From Sphingomonas sp. 32-62-10 (GTDB taxonomy: Bacteria > Pseudomonadota > Alphaproteobacteria > Sphingomonadales > Sphingomonadaceae): DNA of 64,000 bases. The position numbers and the translations under genes were made by a program. Below are positions 17,861-25,667 of this stretch, piece by piece. The notes beneath the pieces were generated by a model. That model saw only the letters and a program-made list of their open reading frames with translations, was not told the origin of the DNA and made no database searches. Position 1 is the first letter of the stretch; each line of letters begins with the position of its first letter. The stretch lies in the NCBI GenBank assembly GCA_002280555.1, contig NCEE01000001.1, positions 1 through 64,000 of the forward strand. Direction: 5' to 3'.

Positions 17861-18784
17861 TCAGTTGACGCCGGCAGCGGCGGCAACTTCAGCAGCGAAA
17901 TCGCTGACCTCGCGCTCAATGCCTTCGCCGAGCTGGAAGCGGACATAGTCCTTGAGCTCGATCGGCGCGCCCGCTGCCTTGGCAGCGTTGGCGACGACGT
18001 CGGAGATCTTGGTCTTGCCGTCCATCACCAGCAGCTGGCTGACGAGCGCGTTTTCCTTGCGGTACTTGGCAATCGCCCCGTCGACCATCTTGGCGACGAT
18101 ATCGGCAGGCTTGCCGCTTTCTGCCGCCTTTTCGGTCGCAATCGCGCGCTCACGCTCGACGACATCGGGGTCGAGGCCATCTTCGTGCAGCGCCAGCGGG
18201 AAGGCAGCGGCGATGTGCATCGCGATCTGCTTGCCCAGCGGCACGAGCACGTCTTCACCAGCTGTGCTTTCCAGCGCGACAAGCACGCCGATCTTGCCCA
18301 GACCCGGCGCGGCCGCGTTGTGGACGTAGGGCACCACGGCGCCGCTCGTCACTTCGAGACGCTTGGCGCGACGCAGATTCTGGTTCTCGCCAATCGTCGC
18401 GATGTTATTGGTCAGCACTTCCTCAACGGTCTTGCCGCCAAGATGCGCTGCCTTGATCACATCAAGATCATCGCCCAGCGCAAGCGCGACCGAGGTCACG
18501 TCGCGGACGAACGTCTGAAACTGCTCGTTCTTCGCCACGAAATCGGTTTCGGAATTGACTTCAACCGCAGCACCCTTGGTGCCCGACACTTCGACGCCAA
18601 TCAGGCCTTCGGCAGCGGTGCGGCTCGACTTCTTGGCAGCCGATGCGAGGCCCTTGGTCCGCAGCCAATCCATTGCTGCTTCCATGTCGCCATTTGCTTC
18701 GGTCAGCGCCTTTTTGCAGTCCATCATGCCCGCGCCGCTCTTTTCGCGCAGATCCTTGACGGCAGCGGCTGTGATCTCGGCCAT
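17861..18784 (-). CDS. tsf: Translation elongation factor Ts
   Basis: EF-Ts is the nucleotide exchange factor for EF-Tu. The 307-residue protein begins MAEITAAAVKDLREKSGAGMMD and contains DCKKALTEANGD and ETDFVAKNEQF, which contact EF-Tu. Length and order (after rpsB) are normal. The rpsB-tsf spacer holds a GC-rich hairpin. Confidence 0.97.
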   Translation of the reverse strand: MAEITAAAVKDLREKSGAGMMDCKKALTEANGDMEAAMDWLRTKGLASAAKKSSRTAAEGLIGVEVSGTKGAAVEVNSETDFVAKNEQFQTFVRDVTSVALALGDDLDVIKAAHLGGKTVEEVLTNNIATIGENQNLRRAKRLEVTSGAVVPYVHNAAAPGLGKIGVLVALESTAGEDVLVPLGKQIAMHIAAAFPLALHEDGLDPDVVERERAIATEKAAESGKPADIVAKMVDGAIAKYRKENALVSQLLVMDGKTKISDVVANAAKAAGAPIELKDYVRFQLGEGIEREVSDFAAEVAAAAGVN

Positions 18785-18818
18785 GTCTTACATCCTTATC
18801 TTCGATAAATATGGGTAG

Positions 18819-18850
18819 GGACGGGGGAAGGCTTGCGCCCTACCCCGTCC
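18819..18850 (-). other. Hairpin in the rpsB-tsf spacer
   Basis: GGACGGGG and CCCCGTCC form a perfect 8-base stem in the 119-base rpsB-tsf spacer. There is no clear U-run after it, so an RNA-processing or partial attenuation role fits better than full termination. Function is inferred. Confidence 0.35.
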
Positions 18851-18903
18851 ATATTTCAGTTCAGCGACGCTACGCTCAGGTGCCGGGGCTCCGGTGTCCG
18901 GGC

Positions 18904-19785
18904 TCAGGCGTCGAGCTGACGCTCGCCTTCGGCAGCTGCCTCGGGTTCGGTCGTGGCGGCGGCATGCTCGGGCTCGAAATCAGCGGCAGCCATCTCAACG
19001 ACGGGCTCAGCTGCTGCCTCTTCGATTGCCGGAACAGCCAGTGCTTCCTCAGCCGGTGGCTCGTCCATTGCGCCCAGATCACGGCCGCTCTGTGCCTGCT
19101 GCTGCTGGCCACCGCGGGTCGCGGCGATCGCAATCGCTTCGCAGTACAGGCGGATCGCCCGGCTCGCATCGTCGTTTGCCGGCACCGGGAAAGCGATGCC
19201 ATCCGGCGAAACGTTCGAATCGAGGATCGCGACGACCGGGATGCCGAGCGTGTTGGCTTCCTTGATCGCCAGCTCTTCCTTGTTCGCATCGATCACGAAC
19301 ATCACGTCGGGAATGCCGCCCATGTCGCGGATGCCGCCCAGCGACAGTTCCAGCTTGTCCTTTTCACGGGTCAGCTGGAGCACTTCCTTCTTGGTGAGAC
19401 CGGTCGTGTCACCCGACAGCTGCTCCTCGAGCGTCTTCAGGCGCTTGATCGAACCCGAAATCGTCTTCCAGTTGGTGAGCATGCCGCCCAGCCAGCGATG
19501 GTTCACGAAATGCTGGCCCGACCGGCGGGCTGCGTATGCCACAGGCTCCTGCGCCTGGCGCTTGGTGCCGACGAACAGAACCTTGCCGCCCGATGCGGTC
19601 GACGCGGCGACGAATTCGAGCGCACGTGCAAACAACGGAACGGTCTGCGAGAGATCGAGAATGTGGACGCCATTGCGGTCGCCAAAGATGTAGGGCTTCA
19701 TCTTCGGGTTCCAGCGGTGAGTCTGGTGGCCGAAATGCGCGCCTGTTTCGAGCAATTGCTGCATGGTGACGACTGGTGCCGCCAT
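18904..19785 (-). CDS. rpsB: 30S ribosomal protein S2 with long acidic C-terminal extension
   Basis: S2 bridges the head and body of the small subunit. From MAAPVVTMQQLLETGAHFGH (ATG at 19785) it has 293 residues. The core carries HQTHRWNPKMKPYIFG, FVGTKRQAQEPVAYAA, HRWLGGMLTN and PDVMFVIDANKE. After about residue 230 comes an Ala/Glu/Pro-rich tail absent from most bacteria; similar tails occur in sphingomonads. A candidate housekeeping promoter lies about 130 bases upstream. Confidence 0.97.
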   Translation of the reverse strand: MAAPVVTMQQLLETGAHFGHQTHRWNPKMKPYIFGDRNGVHILDLSQTVPLFARALEFVAASTASGGKVLFVGTKRQAQEPVAYAARRSGQHFVNHRWLGGMLTNWKTISGSIKRLKTLEEQLSGDTTGLTKKEVLQLTREKDKLELSLGGIRDMGGIPDVMFVIDANKEELAIKEANTLGIPVVAILDSNVSPDGIAFPVPANDDASRAIRLYCEAIAIAATRGGQQQQAQSGRDLGAMDEPPAEEALAVPAIEEAAAEPVVEMAAADFEPEHAAATTEPEAAAEGERQLDA

Positions 19786-19912
19786 AGGTATTTCCTTTCC
19801 GGTTTGTCCTCTGGGAAGCAAATATCCGAACAGGCCAAGGCCCGGGCAGACACCGGTGATGTACGCTTCCCATGCGGGGTTGAGGCGCGGCGCTTAGCCC
19901 AGACCGGCGATC

Positions 19913-19941
19913 AGATCAAGGCCAGGAATCACCCTTGACAA
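19913..19941 (-). promoter_or_regulatory. Candidate housekeeping promoter for rpsB
   Basis: On the minus strand, TTGTCA and TGATCT are separated by exactly 17 bases and lie about 130 bases upstream of rpsB. The -35 is good and the -10 is weak, so this is a tentative call from sequence alone. Confidence 0.35.
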
Positions 19942-19983
19942 TATGAACATTAGTGGAACATAAAGGGGTATTAGAGCGTACAC

Positions 19984-20009
19984 GGAACGGAAATCCTTGG
20001 CTGCACGTT
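19984..20009 (+). promoter_or_regulatory. EcfG general-stress promoter
   Basis: GGAAC at 19984-19988, a 17-base spacer and CGTT at 20006-20009 match the EcfG consensus. The small membrane-protein gene starts 37 bases further on. A second, poorer copy (GGAAC-N17-CGTA) lies about 29 bases upstream. Confidence 0.7.
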
Positions 20010-20046
20010 AGGCGATCAGGGTTTTTGAAACCTGCGGAGTGGTTTG

Positions 20047-20280
20047 ATGATGATATCGTTGATCAGCCTTGTCTTGTTTGTGGCGGCCATGGTCGCGGTG
20101 ATTGCTGTGATGGCCGCTACGCTGGTTCCGGCGATGCCCCGGATCGTTGCGATTTTGACGACCGACGCGTCGCACGATGCAGGGTCGACTCAAGCTGTGT
20201 ATCGTCCCGATCCACGTCGGATGCGCCCGGTTATGGCAAATGCTCGTCCCGCGACAATGGCGCAGCGCGCTGCCGCTTGA
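20047..20280 (+). CDS. Small membrane protein, probably general-stress regulated (hypothetical)
   Basis: The reading frame encodes 77 residues: a hydrophobic N-terminal segment of about 25 residues (LISLVLFVAAMVAVIAVMAA), a short VPAMPRIVAIL stretch, then a polar Arg/Ala-rich tail. I do not recognise a family. Support comes from GGAG seven bases before the ATG and an exact EcfG promoter 37 bases upstream. The last 50 bases overlap the 3' end of the convergent pssA. It was judged real on expression signals, not on homology. Confidence 0.6.
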   Translation: MMISLISLVLFVAAMVAVIAVMAATLVPAMPRIVAILTTDASHDAGSTQAVYRPDPRRMRPVMANARPATMAQRAAA

Positions 20281-21016
20281 TGCGACCATAGCTTCGAATA
20301 CTGAAGGGCATCGAGACGAGATAGACAGCGCAAACCGCCGTCAAGGTCGGCCAAGGGGCCGATACGAGTGCCGCACCGACCAGCACAACCACGGCGATTG
20401 CTTCGAAACGCACCGAACTGCGCAGACGAAGCGATGACCAGCTAAATGTGGCGATGCTGGATACCATCAGTACGGCAACAAACGCGACCCACGGCGCGAC
20501 GATCCAGGCCGATCGAAAAACACCCTCGCCGGTCCAGAACCAGAGATATAAGGGTAGCATCGCCAGACCTGCCCCGGCCGGCGCCGGGATTCCGGTTAGA
20601 AATCCGGCTGATTTATGCGGCTGATCCGTCGTGTCGATCGCGGCGTTGAAGCGCGCGAGGCGAAGCGCACAGAAAACTGCGTAAACGAGGGCGCTCAGCC
20701 AGCCAAGTTGCGGGAGATCATGGAGCGCCCAAAGGTACAATATCAGGCCGGGCGAGACGCCGAACGAAATCGCATCGGACAGCGAATCGAGCTCTGCACC
20801 GAACCGACTTTCCCCGCGCACCATCCGCGCGATTCGGCCATCGAGGCCGTCAAGCACGCCGGCGATCATGATCATCGTGACGGCCAATTGCCAATCGGCC
20901 GAAATCGCAAACCGGATACCGGTCAACCCCGAACACAGCGCCAGTGCGGTTACTGCATTGGGAGCCACCGCGCGCAGAGGAAGGCCACGTACCGGTCGAC
21001 GCGGCGTGCCCGTCAT
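20231..21016 (-). CDS. pssA: CDP-diacylglycerol-serine O-phosphatidyltransferase
   Basis: PssA makes phosphatidylserine from CDP-diacylglycerol and serine in the inner membrane. The CDP-alcohol phosphatidyltransferase motif DG-x2-AR-x8-G-x3-D-x3-D is complete in DGRIARMVRGESRFGAELD plus SLSD. Several membrane segments follow. The start is the ATG at 21016, four bases after the psd stop; an extension upstream would overlap psd. The gene is 261 residues and is co-transcribed with psd, which uses its product. Confidence 0.95.
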   Translation of the reverse strand: MTGTPRRPVRGLPLRAVAPNAVTALALCSGLTGIRFAISADWQLAVTMIMIAGVLDGLDGRIARMVRGESRFGAELDSLSDAISFGVSPGLILYLWALHDLPQLGWLSALVYAVFCALRLARFNAAIDTTDQPHKSAGFLTGIPAPAGAGLAMLPLYLWFWTGEGVFRSAWIVAPWVAFVAVLMVSSIATFSWSSLRLRSSVRFEAIAVVVLVGAALVSAPWPTLTAVCAVYLVSMPFSIRSYGRIKRQRAAPLSRDEHLP

Positions 21017-21020
21017 GCCG

Positions 21021-21749
21021 TCACTGCGCGATCCCGGTCGGCGACTTGCCGCCGACACGGCCAAGGATTGTTTCCCCGGCAACGCTGCGCTGGCCGACAA
21101 TCACCTGGCAGGCAACGTCATCGGGCAAATAAACGTCCACCCGACTGCCAAACCGGATCAAGCCGATCCGCTGCCCGGAGGCGACCATGTCGCCCGCCTT
21201 CACGAAACCGACGATCCGCCGCGCGATTAGCCCGGCAATCTGGGTGAACCCGATCAGCCGACCGTCGCGCCCTTCAACAACGATGTGCTGGCGCTCATTC
21301 TCTTCGCTCGCCTTGTCAAGATCAGCATTCAAGAATTTGCCTGAAATATAAATGACCTGGCGTATGGTCCCGGCGATCGGGGTACGATTGATGTGCACAT
21401 CAAACACACTCATGAATATCGAAACGCGCACCAGCGGCTCGGAGCCAAGGGCGTTTTCCCCGGCGAGCTCGACGGGCACCGGAACCCGTTGAATCATCGT
21501 GATCAGGCCATCGGCCGGTGCCACAATCAAATCATCGCCCTGCGGCGTCACCCGCACGGGATCGCGAAAGAACAAGGCGACCCAAATCGTCAGCCCGATC
21601 AGCGGCCAGGTGACGAAATCCCAGATCACGAGCGACAGCAGCGCAACTGCCGCCGCGATCAGCACATATTTGCGCCCTTCGGGATGAACATCGGGGATGC
21701 GCCAGGTGACGATCGGCGCTTCGGGTGGCGATTTTTCGGGTAATGCCAT
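21021..21749 (-). CDS. psd: Phosphatidylserine decarboxylase proenzyme (short type)
   Basis: Psd converts phosphatidylserine to phosphatidylethanolamine. The 242-residue protein is the short form found in alphaproteobacteria. The self-cleavage site that makes the pyruvoyl cofactor is in IGLIRFGSRVDVYLP, at Gly-Ser. Two hydrophobic N-terminal segments (VLIAAAVALLSLVIWDF and following) anchor it. FMSVFDVHINRTPIAG is the family substrate region. Confidence 0.95.
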   Translation of the reverse strand: MALPEKSPPEAPIVTWRIPDVHPEGRKYVLIAAAVALLSLVIWDFVTWPLIGLTIWVALFFRDPVRVTPQGDDLIVAPADGLITMIQRVPVPVELAGENALGSEPLVRVSIFMSVFDVHINRTPIAGTIRQVIYISGKFLNADLDKASEENERQHIVVEGRDGRLIGFTQIAGLIARRIVGFVKAGDMVASGQRIGLIRFGSRVDVYLPDDVACQVIVGQRSVAGETILGRVGGKSPTGIAQ

Positions 21750-21900
21750 GTGACCGTACTACATTGCGCATTGCAGCAATTCAATGCGGGCAGCCGAATC
21801 AGCCCCAAAGGCGCGAAAGCGCCGCACGAGAGGTTGATCACGGCCAGCCTTCATCCTAGACGGCGCTGATATTCCCTCCCCGAGAACAGGCAAGACATCG

Positions 21901-23121
21901 ATGGCGAAAATCAAGGTGAAGACGCCCGTCGTTGAAATCGACGGCGACGAGATGACCCGGATCATCTGGCAGTGGATCCGCGAGCGCCTCATTCTTCCCT
22001 ATCTCGACATCGATCTCGAATATTACGACCTCGGCATTCAAAAGCGCGATGAGACTGACGATCGAATCACGGTCGAATCGGCCCGCGCCATCCAGAAATA
22101 CGGCGTCGGCGTGAAATGCGCGACGATCACCCCCGATGAAGATCGGGTGAAGGAATTCGACCTCAAGAAAATGTGGAAATCGCCCAACGGCACGATCCGC
22201 AACATCCTGGGTGGCACCATTTTTCGCGAACCCATCGTCATCAAGAACGTCCCGCGCCTAATCCCGAGCTGGACGCACCCGATTGTCGTCGGTCGCCACG
22301 CTTTCGGCGATCAGTATCGTGCGACCGACTTCCTCGTCCCCGGCCCCGGCAAGCTGCGCATGGTGTTCGAAGGCGATGACGGCACCGTGATCGACCGCGA
22401 GGTGTTCCAGTTCCCGTCGCCTGGCGTCGCGCTTGCGATGTATAATCTCGATGATTCGATCCGCGATTTTGCCCGCGCGTCGATGCATTATGGCCTTAAC
22501 CTGAAATGGCCGGTCTATCTGTCGACAAAGAACACGATCCTGAAGGCGTATGATGGCCGCTTCAAGGATTTGTTTGCTGAAGTTTTCGAAAGCGAATTCA
22601 AGGATAAGTTCAAGGAAGCAGGCATTGTTTACGAACACCGCCTGATCGACGACATGGTCGCCTCCGCGCTCAAATGGCACGGCGAATTCGTCTGGGCGTG
22701 CAAGAATTATGATGGCGACGTGCAGTCGGATCAGGTCGCACAGGGCTTCGGCTCGCTCGGCCTGATGACCTCCGTGTTGCTCACCCCGGATGGCAAGACC
22801 GTCGAAGCCGAAGCAGCACACGGCACCGTCACCCGCCATTTCCGCCAGCATGAGCAGGGCAAGGCAACCTCGACCAATCCGATCGCATCGATCTTCGCCT
22901 GGACTGGTGGCCTGAAATATCGCGGCAAGTTCGATGGCACGCCAGAGGTAACCGCCTTTGCCGAAACGCTTGAGCGCGTCTGCATCGAGACGGTCGAGAA
23001 CGGCCATATGACCAAGGATCTGGCGCTGCTGATCGGCCCCAGCCAGCCATGGATGACAACCGAGCAGTTCTTTGAACAGGTCCGCCTGAACCTGGAAACC
23101 GCGATGGGCGTTCAGGGCTGA
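21901..23121 (+). CDS. icd: NADP-dependent isocitrate dehydrogenase
   Basis: This TCA-cycle enzyme oxidises isocitrate to 2-oxoglutarate. At 406 residues it is the eukaryote-like homodimeric type common in alphaproteobacteria, not the longer E. coli type. Diagnostic segments are VEIDGDEMTRIIWQWIRE, SPNGTIRNILGGTIFREPI, VGRHAFGDQYRATD and EAEAAHGTVTRHFRQH. It is monocistronic and divergent from psd. Confidence 0.97.
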   Translation: MAKIKVKTPVVEIDGDEMTRIIWQWIRERLILPYLDIDLEYYDLGIQKRDETDDRITVESARAIQKYGVGVKCATITPDEDRVKEFDLKKMWKSPNGTIRNILGGTIFREPIVIKNVPRLIPSWTHPIVVGRHAFGDQYRATDFLVPGPGKLRMVFEGDDGTVIDREVFQFPSPGVALAMYNLDDSIRDFARASMHYGLNLKWPVYLSTKNTILKAYDGRFKDLFAEVFESEFKDKFKEAGIVYEHRLIDDMVASALKWHGEFVWACKNYDGDVQSDQVAQGFGSLGLMTSVLLTPDGKTVEAEAAHGTVTRHFRQHEQGKATSTNPIASIFAWTGGLKYRGKFDGTPEVTAFAETLERVCIETVENGHMTKDLALLIGPSQPWMTTEQFFEQVRLNLETAMGVQG

Positions 23122-23152
23122 CAATCCCATCGCCATCGGGCTAAGTGGTTGG

Positions 23153-24925
23153 ATGCCCATTGGCCTAGAAAATACCGGTTTTTCGGACGCGCTCGTCATT
23201 TTGGGGGCGGCTGGGCTTGTGATTCCGGCGTTCACCCGCGCCAGGATCAGCCCAATCATCGGCTTTATTCTGGTCGGCGTGCTGGCGGGGCCCAGCGGGC
23301 TCGGGCGGCTAGTGGGCGATCATCCGTGGCTTTACCATTTCACGATCACTGACCGAGCCTCAATCGAGCCTTTCGCCGAATTCGGCATCATCCTGCTGCT
23401 GTTTTCAATCGGGCTTGAGCTGTCGTTCAAGCGATTATGGTCGATGCGAACCGATGTGTTCGGTGTCGGCGCCGCAGAAATGATCCTGACGGGGCTCTTG
23501 ATCGGCGTGGCGATCAAGTTGTTCGGCCAGCCTTGGCCGCAAGCGATTACGCTGGGGCTGGCGCTGGCGCTATCGTCCACCGCGTTGGTGCTGCCAATCG
23601 CCGGGGCGGCCAGCGTGATCGGTCGCGCCGCATTTGCGATGCTGTTGTTTGAAGATCTGGCGCTGGTACCGTTGTTGTTCATTATCGCGGCACTCGGCCC
23701 CGGATCGGCGGGCGGCGCTGCATCGGTGATCGGCCTGATCATTGGCGGTATCCTGACCATTGCGGCGATCTTCGCTGGCGGGCGCGTTTTGCTGCCGCGC
23801 CTGTTCGCGCAGGCTGCTCGTACAAAGAGCCCAGAACTGTTCCTCGCTGCATCTTTGCTCGTAGTGATTGTCGCCAGCCTGGCGACGACAGCGGCGGGCC
23901 TCTCTCCGATCGTCGGCGCCTTGCTGGCCGGGCTGCTGATCGCCGAAACTGATTATCGCAGCGAAGTGGAAGTGATGACGGCGCCGTTCCGCGGACTGGC
24001 ACTCGGCGTCTTCCTGATCACCGTGGGCATGAGCCTTGATCTACAGATGGTGTTCCAGAACTGGTGGGCGCTGCTTGCCGGACTGATCGGTGTCGTGGCG
24101 GTCAAAGCTGTCGTCACCGCTGGGCTCCTGAAGCTCAACGGGCAGCGCAATGCGATCGCCGCCGAAACGGGGCTGTTGATGGGCAGCCCGTCTGAAACCA
24201 CGCTGATCGTGCTGGGTGCCGCCGCTCAGGCGCAACTCATTCTGCCCGCGACGGCAAGTTACTGGCAAACGGTGACCGCTCTTGGCCTGACGCTAACACC
24301 GCTGCTCGCCTGGATCGGTCGGCAGACCGCGCAGCGCATCGAACGGCGTGGCGGCGGCACGCTTGATGTCGCGATCCCGCCTGAAGGGCCGGGTGCAGTG
24401 ATCATCGGATTCGGCCGGGTCGGGCGCATGGTGGCCGATATGCTCACCGTCCACGGCCAGGCCTATGTCGCGGTCGAGGCTGATATCGATACGGTGATGG
24501 CGGCGCGGCGGGAAGGCTATCCGATCATCTTCGGCGATGTTGCCCGCTCCGAACTCGTCGACCGGCTCAACCTTGGCCGTGCCAATGCGCTGATCCTGAC
24601 GATGGATGATCCCGTGCTGACGGTGAAGCTGACTGAACGGGTCCGTGCCTGGGTGCCGAACCTGACGATCGTCGCCCGCGCCCGCGATGTCGATCATGCA
24701 GCCGAACTCTACCGGGTCGGCGTAACCGACGCGGTGCCCGAAACGCTCGAAAGCTCGCTACAATTGTCAGAAGCCGTGCTGACCGACATGGGCATCGCGG
24801 TTGGCCCGGTGATCGCCTCAATCCACGAAAAGCGTGACGAGCTGCGCAAAGAGATCAAGCGCGTTGCCGGGATTGATCGCACGCCGCGTTTCCGGCGCCT
24901 GCGCGATCGCACGCCCCCCGGCTGA
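23153..24925 (+). CDS. CPA2-family cation:proton antiporter with TrkA-N domain
   Basis: The 590-residue inner-membrane protein has about twelve hydrophobic segments (residues 1-390), including FGIILLLFSIGLELS and the unwound-helix region ALALSSTALVLPI, typical of KefB/YbaL/RosB antiporters. A cytoplasmic NAD-binding RCK domain follows: VIIGFGRVGRMVADML, then EADIDTVMAARREGYPIIFGD. It likely exchanges potassium or another cation for protons. It starts 31 bases after icd. Substrate cannot be read from the sequence. Confidence 0.92.
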   Translation: MPIGLENTGFSDALVILGAAGLVIPAFTRARISPIIGFILVGVLAGPSGLGRLVGDHPWLYHFTITDRASIEPFAEFGIILLLFSIGLELSFKRLWSMRTDVFGVGAAEMILTGLLIGVAIKLFGQPWPQAITLGLALALSSTALVLPIAGAASVIGRAAFAMLLFEDLALVPLLFIIAALGPGSAGGAASVIGLIIGGILTIAAIFAGGRVLLPRLFAQAARTKSPELFLAASLLVVIVASLATTAAGLSPIVGALLAGLLIAETDYRSEVEVMTAPFRGLALGVFLITVGMSLDLQMVFQNWWALLAGLIGVVAVKAVVTAGLLKLNGQRNAIAAETGLLMGSPSETTLIVLGAAAQAQLILPATASYWQTVTALGLTLTPLLAWIGRQTAQRIERRGGGTLDVAIPPEGPGAVIIGFGRVGRMVADMLTVHGQAYVAVEADIDTVMAARREGYPIIFGDVARSELVDRLNLGRANALILTMDDPVLTVKLTERVRAWVPNLTIVARARDVDHAAELYRVGVTDAVPETLESSLQLSEAVLTDMGIAVGPVIASIHEKRDELRKEIKRVAGIDRTPRFRRLRDRTPPG

Positions 24926-25015
24926 TCGACCCACCCTGATCGGCAAAGATCGCCAGCGCACCATTCACCAAAGTTGGTGACCACCGCTTAACGGGCGGCG
25001 CGCATTTCTCGGGCC

Positions 25016-25171
25016 ATGATGATGAAGGCCCTTGTTGCGTTGACGCTGATCCTGGTCGCCACCGATTATGCGATCACCGGCGGTAATTACAGCACGGCGC
25101 TGATCACCGGCGTGGTGCGGTTCTTCCACTGGATGATTGAATCGGGCAGCAATTCGATCTTTTCGCGCTAA
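25016..25171 (+). CDS. Short single-pass membrane or secreted protein (hypothetical, 51 residues)
   Basis: A frame starting with three ATG codons in a row (25016, 25019, 25022) encodes about 51 residues: MMMKALVALTLILVATDYAI, then a short polar part ending in SNSIFSR. The N-terminal hydrophobic run looks like a membrane anchor or signal. The ribosome-binding site is weak. The inverted repeat TCACCAA-AG-TTGGTGA lies about 35 bases upstream. I recognise no family; codon use looks like its neighbours. Confidence 0.5.
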   Translation: MMMKALVALTLILVATDYAITGGNYSTALITGVVRFFHWMIESGSNSIFSR

Positions 25172-25192
25172 CGCCAGCGGCGGCGTTACCAA

Positions 25193-25633
25193 TCAAATAC
25201 CGTGGTCGACATCCAACTCGCGTACCCGGCGGGTCTGGCGCGCCTGATCGACCAGCGTGCGCAATTCCTCGCGGATCGCGCGCGCTCGCGGGATGTCGCG
25301 AAGCACCAATGTGCCGCCCTGAGTCGTCGGATCGCTTGAGGTGATGCTGATCGCGCCGATATCGGCCCATTGGTTGATCAGCGAATACGCGACCGTCACG
25401 TCCTTCACCCGGTACAGCTCGATCTCATCGGTCTTCTTGTTGAAAATGCCGGTGCGGATAATCAGCCGCTGATCGGTCAGCTCGTAGCTGGTGGCGATGT
25501 TCTGAAGCCAGCGCAGCGCGATGATGACCAGCCCGACCCCAACTAGGCACAGCAGCAAGGTACCAAGCCCCGCCAGGCTACCGATCAGCCAGCGGCCGGT
25601 GCTTGCGCGGAACGTCTCGATTGGCTTTTCCAT
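25193..25633 (-). CDS. Bacterial PH-domain membrane protein (YdbS-like)
   Basis: The 146-residue protein has two hydrophobic segments (residues 12-45) followed by a bacterial PH domain: YELTDQRLIIRTGIFNKKTDEIELYRVKDV is the signature of the bPH2/YdbS family. Function of the family is not settled; it is linked to envelope stress and membrane homeostasis in some bacteria. It lies just upstream of alaS on the same strand, with about 34 bases between alaS and its own ATG region, but the direction places it downstream of alaS transcription. Confidence 0.85.
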   Translation of the reverse strand: MEKPIETFRASTGRWLIGSLAGLGTLLLCLVGVGLVIIALRWLQNIATSYELTDQRLIIRTGIFNKKTDEIELYRVKDVTVAYSLINQWADIGAISITSSDPTTQGGTLVLRDIPRARAIREELRTLVDQARQTRRVRELDVDHGI

Positions 25634-25667
25634 TATTTGCTCCGCTAAAATAGGGAAGTGAACGCGA

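Noticed and set aside
19955..19980. Another EcfG-like site (GGAAC-N17-CGTA)
   Set aside because: It has a mismatch in the -10 element, and an exact site lies just downstream; it may still be a minor promoter.
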